A stretch of 39,464 nt of DNA, from the NCBI GenBank assembly GCA_013203955.1, contig JABMOY010000068.1, forward strand, positions 1 through 39,464, given 5' to 3'. Of the stretch, positions 1 through 9,055 are shown piece after piece. A program made the translations under genes and the position numbers. Position 1 is the first letter of the stretch; each line of letters starts with the position of its first letter. The stretch comes from Rhodospirillales bacterium. Its GTDB lineage: Bacteria > Pseudomonadota > Alphaproteobacteria > Rhodospirillales > Casp-alpha2. The notes under the pieces were generated by a model. It had not been told where the DNA came from. It worked only from the letters and a program-made list of their open reading frames with translations, and searched no databases.

Positions 1-94
1 CAGATAGGGACCCGATCCACGGATACCATCAGGGCCAGCGGTTCAACAGCACCGCATCAACAGGCCGGACACAAGACTGTACCTGACTTGGCCG

Positions 95-1120
95 CTACGA
101 CGTCGAAAAGTCCTTGCAACGCGGGAGCCATCCACACAAGATATTCGGCACAACCCGATCGTCCTTGAGCCTTAAAGTAGGCGCCATGGAAACAGAAGGG
201 CGTCCCTCCTTACCAGGAAAATAATGGATAAATAAGTCCGGCTTATTTTCGGCCTTTAGATTAAAGCCGATGTTGTCGACGGCGCCGTCGCCATTTTCGT
301 CAAGGGCATAGACCCGGTCGATCCAATATTTGACGGTCCCAACTTTATGGAAACTTTCGGACCAAATTTTTTCAACTTTTTTGCAGGCAATGTCTTCCTG
401 TTTTTTGTTGACAAGCACTGAAGGCGCCGTGTTTTGAACGATAGCGGCAGGCTCCACGGCCCGAGCCTGAGGCTGTCTCTCCCGAGGCACCCAGGCTTTG
501 GGTTTTTCCCTTGGTTTGGCCTTAGGTAGTGCTTCCGGATCTTGGGTGCCAAAAGTTTTGCCGATCGGGTTCTCGCCCTTCAGCATCGCCACGATGTCGT
601 TGGGTAATTCCCTTATGCTCATGCATTCTTTATCGGTGCCAGGCAGCTCCAAAATTTTAGCGCCTTTCCCCAAATTGCGAGCCAGGGGAAACAAATGCAG
701 GCGAAGCACGATAGGTTTGGGCAGGGCCCTATTGATCCGTTGCAGTAGGTGTTCGCCGATTTCTTGGAATTGGTATTTTTTCCCGATGACGGGGATCGGG
801 CTTTGATCGAAGGTGATTGTTATGGCTTCGTGGACACGGGGTAGGTATTGGCACAAGCTTTCGACATTATTTTGCCCGCGAACAACCAGAAAAATTGTCA
901 TCGGGCCCCGTCCGAGCCAGCCATCCTTGGCCACCGTCGGAATCGAAAAAGTCCGCAATTGAACGGGGATATAGCCCCTTATTTCAGTTTTTTCATCAAC
1001 AGGTTTTTCAGTGAATTTTTGGGCATAGGCGCTTGTCAGCGTCAAAAGCCAGATACCGAGAACGGATACGATAAATTTTAAAATTCCCGTTCTCCCATTC
1101 CTTGAGTTCAGCCAAAACAT
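95..1120 (-). CDS. Hypothetical secreted/exported protein
   Basis: Long ORF with N-terminal hydrophobic signal-like segment (FIVSVLGIWLLTLTSAYAQ). ATG at 1120 overlaps the stop of the MarR gene (TGATG); the track start at 1123 is a TTG one codon upstream. Confidence 0.7.
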   Translation of the reverse strand: MFWLNSRNGRTGILKFIVSVLGIWLLTLTSAYAQKFTEKPVDEKTEIRGYIPVQLRTFSIPTVAKDGWLGRGPMTIFLVVRGQNNVESLCQYLPRVHEAITITFDQSPIPVIGKKYQFQEIGEHLLQRINRALPKPIVLRLHLFPLARNLGKGAKILELPGTDKECMSIRELPNDIVAMLKGENPIGKTFGTQDPEALPKAKPREKPKAWVPRERQPQARAVEPAAIVQNTAPSVLVNKKQEDIACKKVEKIWSESFHKVGTVKYWIDRVYALDENGDGAVDNIGFNLKAENKPDLFIHYFPGKEGRPSVSMAPTLRLKDDRVVPNILCGWLPRCKDFSTS

Positions 1121-1575
1121 CAACGGGAAAGCCTAACCGTTTCTTCCAGTAGGCGAGCCATTCCCTGCCAGCGGGCGAAACCGATGCCAGCCATTATTTT
1201 ATTTTGGGCCTGTTTCCATAATGGCAAGGCCTTGACCAGGGCCGCCTGGCCTTTGGGGGAAATGGAAATTGTCCGCTGACGGCGGTCGCCGCTACTACCC
1301 GGTTGCACCAAACCCCGGTCCAACAACGGTTTCAGGTTGCGGGTTAATGTCGTCCTGTCCATGACAAGGGTTTTTGAGATTGCAGTCATACTGGCGGGGC
1401 CTTCGGTCGCCACGGCGGCCAATACGGAAAATTGCGTCGCCTTGAGTCCGCTGGGCTTTAAGACCTCGTCATACATCTGCGTCACCGCGCGGGCGGTGCC
1501 GCGCAGGTTCAGGCACGCGCACCCGGCGGTTTCGTCCAACAAGGACAGGTTTGATGATTTCAAGCTCTTTGGCAT
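1120..1575 (-). CDS. MarR-family transcriptional regulator
   Basis: 151 aa; winged-HTH pattern (LKATQFSVLAAVATEGPASMTAISKTLVMDRTTLTRNLKPLLDRGLV...GDRRQRTISISPKGQAAL) typical of MarR. Confidence 0.9.
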   Translation of the reverse strand: MPKSLKSSNLSLLDETAGCACLNLRGTARAVTQMYDEVLKPSGLKATQFSVLAAVATEGPASMTAISKTLVMDRTTLTRNLKPLLDRGLVQPGSSGDRRQRTISISPKGQAALVKALPLWKQAQNKIMAGIGFARWQGMARLLEETVRLSR

Positions 1576-1578
1576 TAT

Positions 1579-1617
1579 CAGTGTAAGTGCACTGTTTATG
1601 AATATGAGTCAACAGGA
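1579..1617 (-). promoter_or_regulatory. Putative MarR operator/promoter: CAGTG-N6-CACTG dyad with upstream TTGACT
   Basis: CAGTGtaagtgCACTG at 1579-1594, a few bp upstream of the MarR ATG (minus strand), containing the palindrome AGTGCACT; TTGACT reads on the minus strand at about 1612-1617. Confidence 0.4.
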
Positions 1618-1621
1618 TATA

Positions 1622-3628
1622 TCACGGAAGTTTGAATATCCGGTGCAGATTTCCGGTCGCAACCTTGGCTGCCGTTTCCGGTTTCAAGCCACCCAAGGCC
1701 TTGCGGATCTTGCCGACACGTTTGCTGAAATCAGCCAGATTCTTCGGGGTTGCGCTGGAATCGACGCCGACGATAAAGCGGTCAGGATATTCCTCGATAA
1801 CCTTTTTCCACCCGGCCATGAACTGCTTGTTCTCGTCAACCAACCGGCTCGCCACATAATCGAGCGGCTTGTGCAGCCAAGCCAGTTCACAAATAAGTTT
1901 CGGGAACCTTTTCAACAACTTCTCGGCGTCTTCCGGCGTCGATTGTCCGCACCAATGGGCCCAAATTACTTGCGCATTGCCATTGTGCGTCAGAGTTTTC
2001 TCGATGAAGGTTTCGTATTCGTCCGTGCGCTCATACCCACCTGCGGACCGGGTGTAAGGATTATGATGAAACGTCACCGGCAACCCATATTCGGCTGAAA
2101 TATCCAAAACCTCTTTCAGCAGGGGACTGTCAGGGGCCGAGTTTTGCTTGCCGCCGATCTTGCCGCGAACGGATACCTCACCGAGCGCCTTGAATTTCCC
2201 AGATGCCGCCTTTTCACGGACGTTTTTCATGATGCTCTGCTTTTGTTTGATCCATCCCTCGTGCTGGAAAGCGATTCCGGGAATGACACGACCGGGAAAC
2301 TTTTCCGAAAACGCCAAGGTGTCGTCGTCCTTCCATCCGCCCTGGCTTTTCACCCACAGAAGAACCACATCGATGTTGTTGGCGTCCATGGCCTTAATGG
2401 TGCCGTCGGGGGACGCCTGCTTGCCCTTGAAATGGCCATGACCGTCGGAAATAACACCATTGTATTTAGGAAAATTCGGCGAAGCCGGCACCCCGGAAGC
2501 AACCTCCCTCTGGCCCCACGATTTCCCCGTCAATAGTTTCCAGGCGTTGCGGTAGGCGATGCTGTGCTTGGCCTCGTCCGGCAAACCACGAAGTATTAGC
2601 CTTAAGTTCTTTGCCTTCTCCCTCAGAAAATCGGGCAAGGGCTTTCGACCGCCGCCGTAATCAGTGCCAGCGACGAAGCGGTCGCTGAAATCGGTCAAGA
2701 TTGCCTTGTAGGCTGGGTCCAATGTATCGGATTGGCTGCCGCCATCGGTTTTCCATATCACCGTATCCAGCACTTTATTGTTGCACTTGTAGCGCCTGCC
2801 CGGCCACCCCGTGGAAATATCGTAATAAAGGTTTGGATAGGTTTCCAAGAGACGGCGCACCAAGTCCGGGCCGAACCGTTTTTCGCGCTCGGGATGGCGG
2901 ATCTGGCCGAAATGGGCCTGGACTACCTTGGCCTTGGGGTGCGCTTTAAGCATTTTTTCCAAAGCCTCGAGGGCATGGTCTTCGGGTTCATGGTGAATAA
3001 AAAAAGCGACGCCGGTTTCTGCCGAAAGTGCGAACACCCTTTCTCCGTTCTCGCCATCAAGGGGAATATCCGAATCACGCTCGGTGCGTCCCTTCTTGCA
3101 TTGGCTGCCGGACATGTAATGGCGGAAATCGAATTCCCCCATGATCGGGTACTGGCCGCTTTGAACCTGGTCCTCTACTTGTCCGATGAAGCTGCCTTTT
3201 TGCTTAAGCCAGTTGGGATTCGTGCCGCCGTTGGTGGCGAGGATAAAACGGTCGGGGTGGGCGTTGACGACTTCGTGGATGTAATAACCCCAGCGGTAGC
3301 CTTTTTCTTTTTTCTTCTTTTTTTTCTTAGGTTTTTTGCCCTGGTAGCCATCGAAAGCGATCAGCGCCACGCCCAGTTCGTCCATCACCTCCAGGGCGTC
3401 GCCCAGGTAATCCTCGCCATCCTTGCGCTTGAGGCTCGATTCCAAATCGATCAGCGGAACCACGCCCTTGTCCAAAAACAATTGGATACGGGCCTGCCAC
3501 TTTTCCTCAAGCTCCTGGCGGCTGAAATTTAGTTCAACCGCTTCTTCCGCCCGGATGGGAACGGTCGGAACAACAGCCAAAACGAAGAAAATGGCGGCAA
3601 AAAGCCAGTAATAGAGCCGCTTTGACAT
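1622..3628 (-). CDS. Amidohydrolase-family protein with two tandem amidohydrolase_2-like domains and signal peptide
   Basis: 668 aa; signal-like N-terminus; two TIM-barrel metal-hydrolase-like halves (FFIHHEPEDH/VVQAHFGQ and DGHGHF/VTFHHNPY/VIWAHWCGQ), each ending in a G.(D)..AT/NA(L/H)...(L/F) type motif. Confidence 0.8.
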   Translation of the reverse strand: MSKRLYYWLFAAIFFVLAVVPTVPIRAEEAVELNFSRQELEEKWQARIQLFLDKGVVPLIDLESSLKRKDGEDYLGDALEVMDELGVALIAFDGYQGKKPKKKKKKKEKGYRWGYYIHEVVNAHPDRFILATNGGTNPNWLKQKGSFIGQVEDQVQSGQYPIMGEFDFRHYMSGSQCKKGRTERDSDIPLDGENGERVFALSAETGVAFFIHHEPEDHALEALEKMLKAHPKAKVVQAHFGQIRHPEREKRFGPDLVRRLLETYPNLYYDISTGWPGRRYKCNNKVLDTVIWKTDGGSQSDTLDPAYKAILTDFSDRFVAGTDYGGGRKPLPDFLREKAKNLRLILRGLPDEAKHSIAYRNAWKLLTGKSWGQREVASGVPASPNFPKYNGVISDGHGHFKGKQASPDGTIKAMDANNIDVVLLWVKSQGGWKDDDTLAFSEKFPGRVIPGIAFQHEGWIKQKQSIMKNVREKAASGKFKALGEVSVRGKIGGKQNSAPDSPLLKEVLDISAEYGLPVTFHHNPYTRSAGGYERTDEYETFIEKTLTHNGNAQVIWAHWCGQSTPEDAEKLLKRFPKLICELAWLHKPLDYVASRLVDENKQFMAGWKKVIEEYPDRFIVGVDSSATPKNLADFSKRVGKIRKALGGLKPETAAKVATGNLHRIFKLP

Positions 3629-3746
3629 GGTTTTATTCTCCGAAAGGTGTATTTTCTTGAACCCTCACCATATTAACAATTCTTACCCCAAGACCCCCGG
3701 ATAAATTCACCAAAGCCGGTTGGAAGCGCAGCTTAAGAACCCACGC

Positions 3747-5057
3747 ATGTCAAAAGAAAACTGGAACCGCAAGACCTGGGCATTGGCCGGGCCGGTGATT
3801 TTGTCGAATATTTCGGTGCCGTTGCTGGGCATCGTCGACACCGCCGTCGTCGGCCATCTGCCGGGGCCGCATTACCTCGGCGCAGTGGCGGTGGGCGCGT
3901 TGATCTTCAATGTCATCTATCACGGCTGCAATTTCCTGCGTATGGGAACCACGGGCCTGACGGCACAGTCCCTGGGCGCCGGCGATGCTGATGAGGTCCG
4001 CGCTTGGCTGGCCCGGGCCGGGCTTTTGGCGCTGGCCATCGGCGTCGGGATGATCGCCATACAAATACCGGTTCTGTGGGCGGCCCTGGAAGTCGTCAGC
4101 CCCGGTCCCTTGGTGCGGCCCCTGACCGACGCTTATTTTTCCATCCGCATCTGGGGGGCGCCCATGGCGCTGTTGAATTTTGCCCTGTTGGGGTGGTTTT
4201 TCGGCATCCAGAATACGCGCGCCGCGCTGGCGACGCAGGTCGTTATGAATGGTGTCAACATTACCTTGGACCTGTGGTTTGTTTTGGGGTTGGGTTGGGG
4301 AGTCGAGGGCGTCGCCTGGGCAACCCTGATATCAGAGGTCAGCGCCATTGGCCTGGGGCTTTGGCTGGTGAGAAGTAACCTTAAGCGGATCGGCGGCCAT
4401 TGGCATTTGGGCGACGCTTTCGACCGCGATCGGCTGGTGCGCATGTTCCGGGTCAACGGCGATATCCTAATCCGCTCGCTGTGCCTGCAGACGGCGTTCG
4501 TTATCATCACCGCCTTCGGCGCCCGGCTCGGCGATTTAGTGCTCGCTGCAAACGCGGTGTTGTTAAACTTCCAGATGTTTTCGGCCTATGCGCTGGACGG
4601 ATTTGCCAACGCCGCCGAAGCATTGGCAGGCGAAGCCGTCGGCGCCAAGGACCGAGGCCGGTTCCGCGAGGCGGTCAAGGCGACGAGCCTGTGGGCGCTG
4701 GTCTTTGCCGCCTTTTTCGCGCTTTTCTTTTGGATAGCAGGACCCTTTCTTATCGACCTGCTGACCAGCGTCGAAGATGTCCGCCGGATGGCCAGGGTTT
4801 ACCTGCCTTGGGTCCAATTCCTGCCGCTGATTTCGGTGTGGAGTTTCCAGTTGGATGGCATCTTCATCGGCTCGACCTGGACGGTGGAAATGCGCAACGG
4901 CATGGTGGCGTCTTTGGTCGTTTTCGCTGCGGTCCTGTTCGTGCTGCCGGCGGAAATGGGCAACCACGGGCTTTGGTTTGCTTTCTGCCTGTTCATGGGT
5001 GTGCGGGCGTTGACGCTCGGCGCCTTTTACCCACGGTTGGAACGCGGCGTCGGTTAG
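3747..5057 (+). CDS. MATE-family efflux transporter (DinF-like)
   Basis: Multi-TM protein; MATE-like N-terminus (WALAGPVILSNISVPLLGIVDTAVVGHLPGPHYLGAVAVG). ATG at 3747 preferred over the TTG at 3720 in the track. Confidence 0.9.
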   Translation: MSKENWNRKTWALAGPVILSNISVPLLGIVDTAVVGHLPGPHYLGAVAVGALIFNVIYHGCNFLRMGTTGLTAQSLGAGDADEVRAWLARAGLLALAIGVGMIAIQIPVLWAALEVVSPGPLVRPLTDAYFSIRIWGAPMALLNFALLGWFFGIQNTRAALATQVVMNGVNITLDLWFVLGLGWGVEGVAWATLISEVSAIGLGLWLVRSNLKRIGGHWHLGDAFDRDRLVRMFRVNGDILIRSLCLQTAFVIITAFGARLGDLVLAANAVLLNFQMFSAYALDGFANAAEALAGEAVGAKDRGRFREAVKATSLWALVFAAFFALFFWIAGPFLIDLLTSVEDVRRMARVYLPWVQFLPLISVWSFQLDGIFIGSTWTVEMRNGMVASLVVFAAVLFVLPAEMGNHGLWFAFCLFMGVRALTLGAFYPRLERGVG

Positions 5058-6247
5058 CCTTCTGGGGTGGGGGAAGAATAATTTCGTAAGGCCAAGCCTG
5101 TTAAAGCCGCCAAGGCCCAGGCAAAGGCCACCCACCAGTTTTGCCAGACCCCGTAGGAAAGCGAAGCCACGGTAAGATACGATAACCCCGCGGCGGTCAT
5201 TATCCCGCAGCAAAAACGGTTTTTACCCCCCCCGGCAACAACGATGAAAAAATATCCCACCAAGGCCGCAACGATGACGGCCCCAGGAATTCCTAGTTCA
5301 AGGCGTGTCTGTAGGAATGCATTATGGGGATGAAGCGGCATGATTTCCATGTTGGGCGCAAGACGGCGGTCTTCTTGTGGTATCGAACGAGATGCATCCA
5401 TTCCCCAACCCAACAGGGGCTTTTCATTAATTTTTTCGACGGCAAACGCCCACATTTTTAGGCGATGTCTAGCCGATGGTGGAAATTTCGCGGCGATATT
5501 TCCAACGCTGTCCACCGACAAAAAAGAATTGACCAATTGGGGCGATGCCAAAACCAGGATGGCGGCAATCGCGCCCACCGCCACCGCGCCCCGGCGGCCC
5601 AAAAACCAAACAATGAAAAATCCAACCAAGCCCACGGCGGGTGCCAGCAGGGCCGTGCCGCTTGATAAAAAAATGAAGCCGAAATAAGCCATGACTACAC
5701 CCGCGGCAGCCCATTTTCGGCTTCGCCGCCAGGCAACGGCAAGCGCAGGCCAAGCAATAAGGCTTAAGGCGACCGCGCCGTTGTTAAGTGTCGTCAGGGG
5801 GTCAAAATAATATGTACCCCAAAGTGAATCACCTGTTTTCATCGCGCAAACGAATCCCACTGCCATTATTGACAGACCCACAACCCATCCAACCAAGAGA
5901 GCATTTTCGGCGTGGCGGTGGAAGTTAAGATCGAGCCGGGAAATGGCGAACATGAGACCGGCCCCGGAAACCACCACAAAAACCAACCGCAAAACCAACA
6001 GCAAAGCGTTTGCCGGAATAATGGCCCAAGCAGCACTCGCCGCCGCCCACAGTGCCAAAGCCGACAGGATGGTTAGGATCGAAAGTTTAAAGGAAGGCCT
6101 GGGGGATTCTTTCCCCAACCAGCCCACTAGGCCGGCCAATCCTGTGACCACCACCAAAACGGCGATGCCTTTCGGCGCCAAAACTCCAAGGGGGCCTATT
6201 AAAAAGGCAAAAAGAACGATAAGGCGGTTGTTCAAGGTTGCGATCAT
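5054..6247 (-). CDS. O-antigen ligase/polymerase-family membrane protein (WaaL/Wzy-like)
   Basis: 397 aa, about 10+ TM segments, large loop with ...KPLLGWGMDASR...LHPHNAFLQTRLELGIPGA, the O-antigen ligase signature region. ATGA overlap with upstream gene. Confidence 0.85.
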   Translation of the reverse strand: MIATLNNRLIVLFAFLIGPLGVLAPKGIAVLVVVTGLAGLVGWLGKESPRPSFKLSILTILSALALWAAASAAWAIIPANALLLVLRLVFVVVSGAGLMFAISRLDLNFHRHAENALLVGWVVGLSIMAVGFVCAMKTGDSLWGTYYFDPLTTLNNGAVALSLIAWPALAVAWRRSRKWAAAGVVMAYFGFIFLSSGTALLAPAVGLVGFFIVWFLGRRGAVAVGAIAAILVLASPQLVNSFLSVDSVGNIAAKFPPSARHRLKMWAFAVEKINEKPLLGWGMDASRSIPQEDRRLAPNMEIMPLHPHNAFLQTRLELGIPGAVIVAALVGYFFIVVAGGGKNRFCCGIMTAAGLSYLTVASLSYGVWQNWWVAFAWALAALTGLALRNYSSPTPEG

Positions 6248-9048
6248 GACAACCCGGCTTTCTTGATGACGGCCAATGTTTTACTGGTGGTATCCGTCCA
6301 GGAAAACATCTTGGCGCGCTCAATTGCTTTACGGCTCAATTCATCGCAGAGCGTATCATCCTTCAACAAGCGGCCTATGGCCATTGCCATGCTTTCCACA
6401 TCCTTGGGGTCAAAAAATTCCGCCGCATCACCCGCCACCTCAGGCATGGCCGCAGTCCGGGAACTGGCAATCGGGGCCCCGCAGGCCATGGCTTCAACCA
6501 GCGGATTACCGAAGGTCTCAACCGTCGAGGGGAAAACGAAGACACCGCAACGCTGATACAGACCCACGAGATCTTTGGGCGAGACGCCGCCGAGGAATTC
6601 CACACGATCTTCTAGCTTCTCCTCTGCCACCTTTTGTTTCAGTTCCTTAAAATAAGCTTCATCTACGGGACGCCCGGCGATCTTGAGAGTGAGGTCCGGA
6701 TGCTCCGTTTTTAGGCGCACCATGGCGGATATCAGATTTTTGAAGTTTTTCTGGATGTAAAGATCGGAAACGGCAAGCAGGAAGTTCTCCCGCTTTGCGC
6801 CTTTTTCAGGTGGTGAAAAAATACCCGACACGCCATGAGAAACAACCGTAAAGCGGTCCCCAAAGAAGCCCATCAATCCACCCGAAGCCGCACTTAATGC
6901 ATATTCGGAAACCGTAATTGCCTTCTTTGACATCAAAAGAGAAAGGAAAGTCCCTATGTAAACCAAGGCCCAATACAAAATTTTAGAAGGGCGGCGCTCG
7001 ACGAAAGCGACGCTTAGGGCATTTCGCAACAAAATGACGGCATTCGGAGCCCAAAGAGGGCCGTAATTGGCCGGTGAAAAGGTCACATCGGCGCTTATTT
7101 TTTTGGCAAGCCGGGGAATATCAATTTGTTCACGCCATAGGAGCCGCCAAAACCCTTGGGGGAAACCCAGGTAATGAATGGTAATGCCTTCTAGGTTATT
7201 TGAAAGGAATGCCCGCTGGTCGTCGTGAACGCAAAGATGAAGGTCGATGTCACGATCGCGCGCCATCAGTGGCAAAACATTCTTCAAATACGTCACCCCC
7301 CCGCCACTTTTTGAATGCAGCCCGTTGAATAGCAGCCGGATTTTTGGTTTGGTTGCTACGGCATCAAGAGCATATGCGCGCTTCAACCCATCGAGGATGG
7401 CCCCGACATGATGGTCCCAGGTATAACGATCCAGGGCTAGGAAACGGGCATTACGGCCAGCCACTTTGCGCCATTCAGGGTTTTCGACAAGAAACTTCAC
7501 CGCATCGGCCAATTCTCCCACATCCTCGGGCTGGACAAGAATTCCGCTAATGCCTTTTGTTGGTTCCTCGCCTCCATCTCCGAGAACACTGACATGCGGG
7601 CAACCTCCAAGGACATCTCCGATCTGGCCCAAATCGCTTGCAATCACAGGGCGGCCCGATGACAAATATTCGAACAACTTTGTCGGAGATCCGAAAAACG
7701 GGGATCCGTCCGGATTGCGAACGTGGGGCGAAACCAAAATATCCGAGGCCGCCAAATAAAGGGGGGTTTCCTCCTGATCGATCAATCCGGTGATAGTCAC
7801 AAATTTTTTTATCTCAGCATCTGAGGTAAGTTCCTCGACGACCTTACGCCGAACCCCATCGCCGATGAACATGAAATTAACCTTGTGGGCCTCAAGCCAA
7901 TTTGGATCGGCCTTGAAAATTTTATTTAACGAATCGGCGAAAATCTCGGCTCCGTGCCAAGGCCCAAACGTTCCGACAAAGGTTACAACCAAAGAGCCTT
8001 TTGCAATTCCATAATTTTTCCTAAGCTCGGAAATATCTGTTTGGGAAAAGCGCCCCGGGTCAAAAAGATTCGTGTCGACGCCATTTGGATAGGTGACGAT
8101 CCGGCTTTTTTCAACCCCCCGGTTTATGAGCTCTTTTTTAAGAGTTTCGGAAACCGTAACCACAAGATGAGCGTGATGCAGACAGGCATTCTCGGTCCGC
8201 ATCGCAAGTTCTTTAAAATTTAAGGGCGTGCCCCAGTTTTTCGCCAGCCAGCTCTCTGAACCGTTGTATTCAATGACCAAGGGCAAGCCATAGCGACGGG
8301 ATAATATTACCCCTGCATAATTTCCCAAGGACAGGCGTTGATAGATTAACCCCTTAGACAAATCGAGGCGGGAGGAACCGGAGTCAATAAAAGGTTTGTT
8401 ATGTCGAAAATGGTTGAGTTCGCGAGGGATGACATAAGTGCTTTTCGGATTTACCGGGTTGAATTTCAACGCTTCGCTTTTAGGCATGGCGATGGGTGTT
8501 TCCACCGATGTGAAATTCACTTTAAGACCTTTATTTATAAACCCCTTAACCACACCACTGGTATGCGCCACCGATCCCCCCGCCTGAACGCCCAGCCAGA
8601 GACTTGTTTTAAGATATAAAATTCTGCCCTCGCCCTTATCCTGGACGGGGACGCGAGGCTTCTTGATGAGCCTTCCCAGGCGCAGCCATTGAAGGGAAGC
8701 CGCAAATATCCCATCCGCGATACCGACAACCATCCGTGCCCCGCCTGCCAAGGCCAGCCCCCATCCAAAGTCTTGAAAGGTAAGGTCAGGTCGAACGATT
8801 CGGCGCCTCCTGGTCCGGACCAACATCGCCAATAACCGCAGAGGCGGAACCAGAGGTTCCGTAGATTTATCAAAGATGGGGATGTAAACGGATTCGGATT
8901 CAAGGGTACGAAAAAAATTGAAAATGGCTAGATATCCCTGGGCCGTTATTGTCGAAACGACTAAGGTTTCTAATTCCTCCCCGGTTTTTTTCGACAGACG
9001 GTCCAGGTAATCGTGCGTCACCGGATATTGAGATATCAGGTAGCTCAT
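6244..9048 (-). CDS. Fused glycosyltransferase with two GT4-type domains
   Basis: 934 aa; first GT4 (YPNGVDTNLFDP...GSPTKLFEYLSSGRPVIASDLGQIGDVL) and second GT4 (VFPSTVETFGNPLVEAMACGAPIASSRTAAMPEVAGDAAEFFDP). Confidence 0.9.
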   Translation of the reverse strand: MSYLISQYPVTHDYLDRLSKKTGEELETLVVSTITAQGYLAIFNFFRTLESESVYIPIFDKSTEPLVPPLRLLAMLVRTRRRRIVRPDLTFQDFGWGLALAGGARMVVGIADGIFAASLQWLRLGRLIKKPRVPVQDKGEGRILYLKTSLWLGVQAGGSVAHTSGVVKGFINKGLKVNFTSVETPIAMPKSEALKFNPVNPKSTYVIPRELNHFRHNKPFIDSGSSRLDLSKGLIYQRLSLGNYAGVILSRRYGLPLVIEYNGSESWLAKNWGTPLNFKELAMRTENACLHHAHLVVTVSETLKKELINRGVEKSRIVTYPNGVDTNLFDPGRFSQTDISELRKNYGIAKGSLVVTFVGTFGPWHGAEIFADSLNKIFKADPNWLEAHKVNFMFIGDGVRRKVVEELTSDAEIKKFVTITGLIDQEETPLYLAASDILVSPHVRNPDGSPFFGSPTKLFEYLSSGRPVIASDLGQIGDVLGGCPHVSVLGDGGEEPTKGISGILVQPEDVGELADAVKFLVENPEWRKVAGRNARFLALDRYTWDHHVGAILDGLKRAYALDAVATKPKIRLLFNGLHSKSGGGVTYLKNVLPLMARDRDIDLHLCVHDDQRAFLSNNLEGITIHYLGFPQGFWRLLWREQIDIPRLAKKISADVTFSPANYGPLWAPNAVILLRNALSVAFVERRPSKILYWALVYIGTFLSLLMSKKAITVSEYALSAASGGLMGFFGDRFTVVSHGVSGIFSPPEKGAKRENFLLAVSDLYIQKNFKNLISAMVRLKTEHPDLTLKIAGRPVDEAYFKELKQKVAEEKLEDRVEFLGGVSPKDLVGLYQRCGVFVFPSTVETFGNPLVEAMACGAPIASSRTAAMPEVAGDAAEFFDPKDVESMAMAIGRLLKDDTLCDELSRKAIERAKMFSWTDTTSKTLAVIKKAGLS

Positions 9049-9055
9049 AACCTAA

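Noticed and set aside
1337-2098. 253-aa plus-strand ORF in the track
   Set aside because: Lies antisense across the MarR and amidohydrolase genes; no recognisable domain; typical shadow ORF.
2732-3532. 266-aa plus-strand ORF in the track
   Set aside because: Antisense to the amidohydrolase; low-complexity F-rich segment mirrors the Lys tract.
4400-5089. 229-aa plus-strand ORF in another frame of the MATE gene
   Set aside because: R/G/P-rich out-of-frame shadow of a well-supported MATE coding region.
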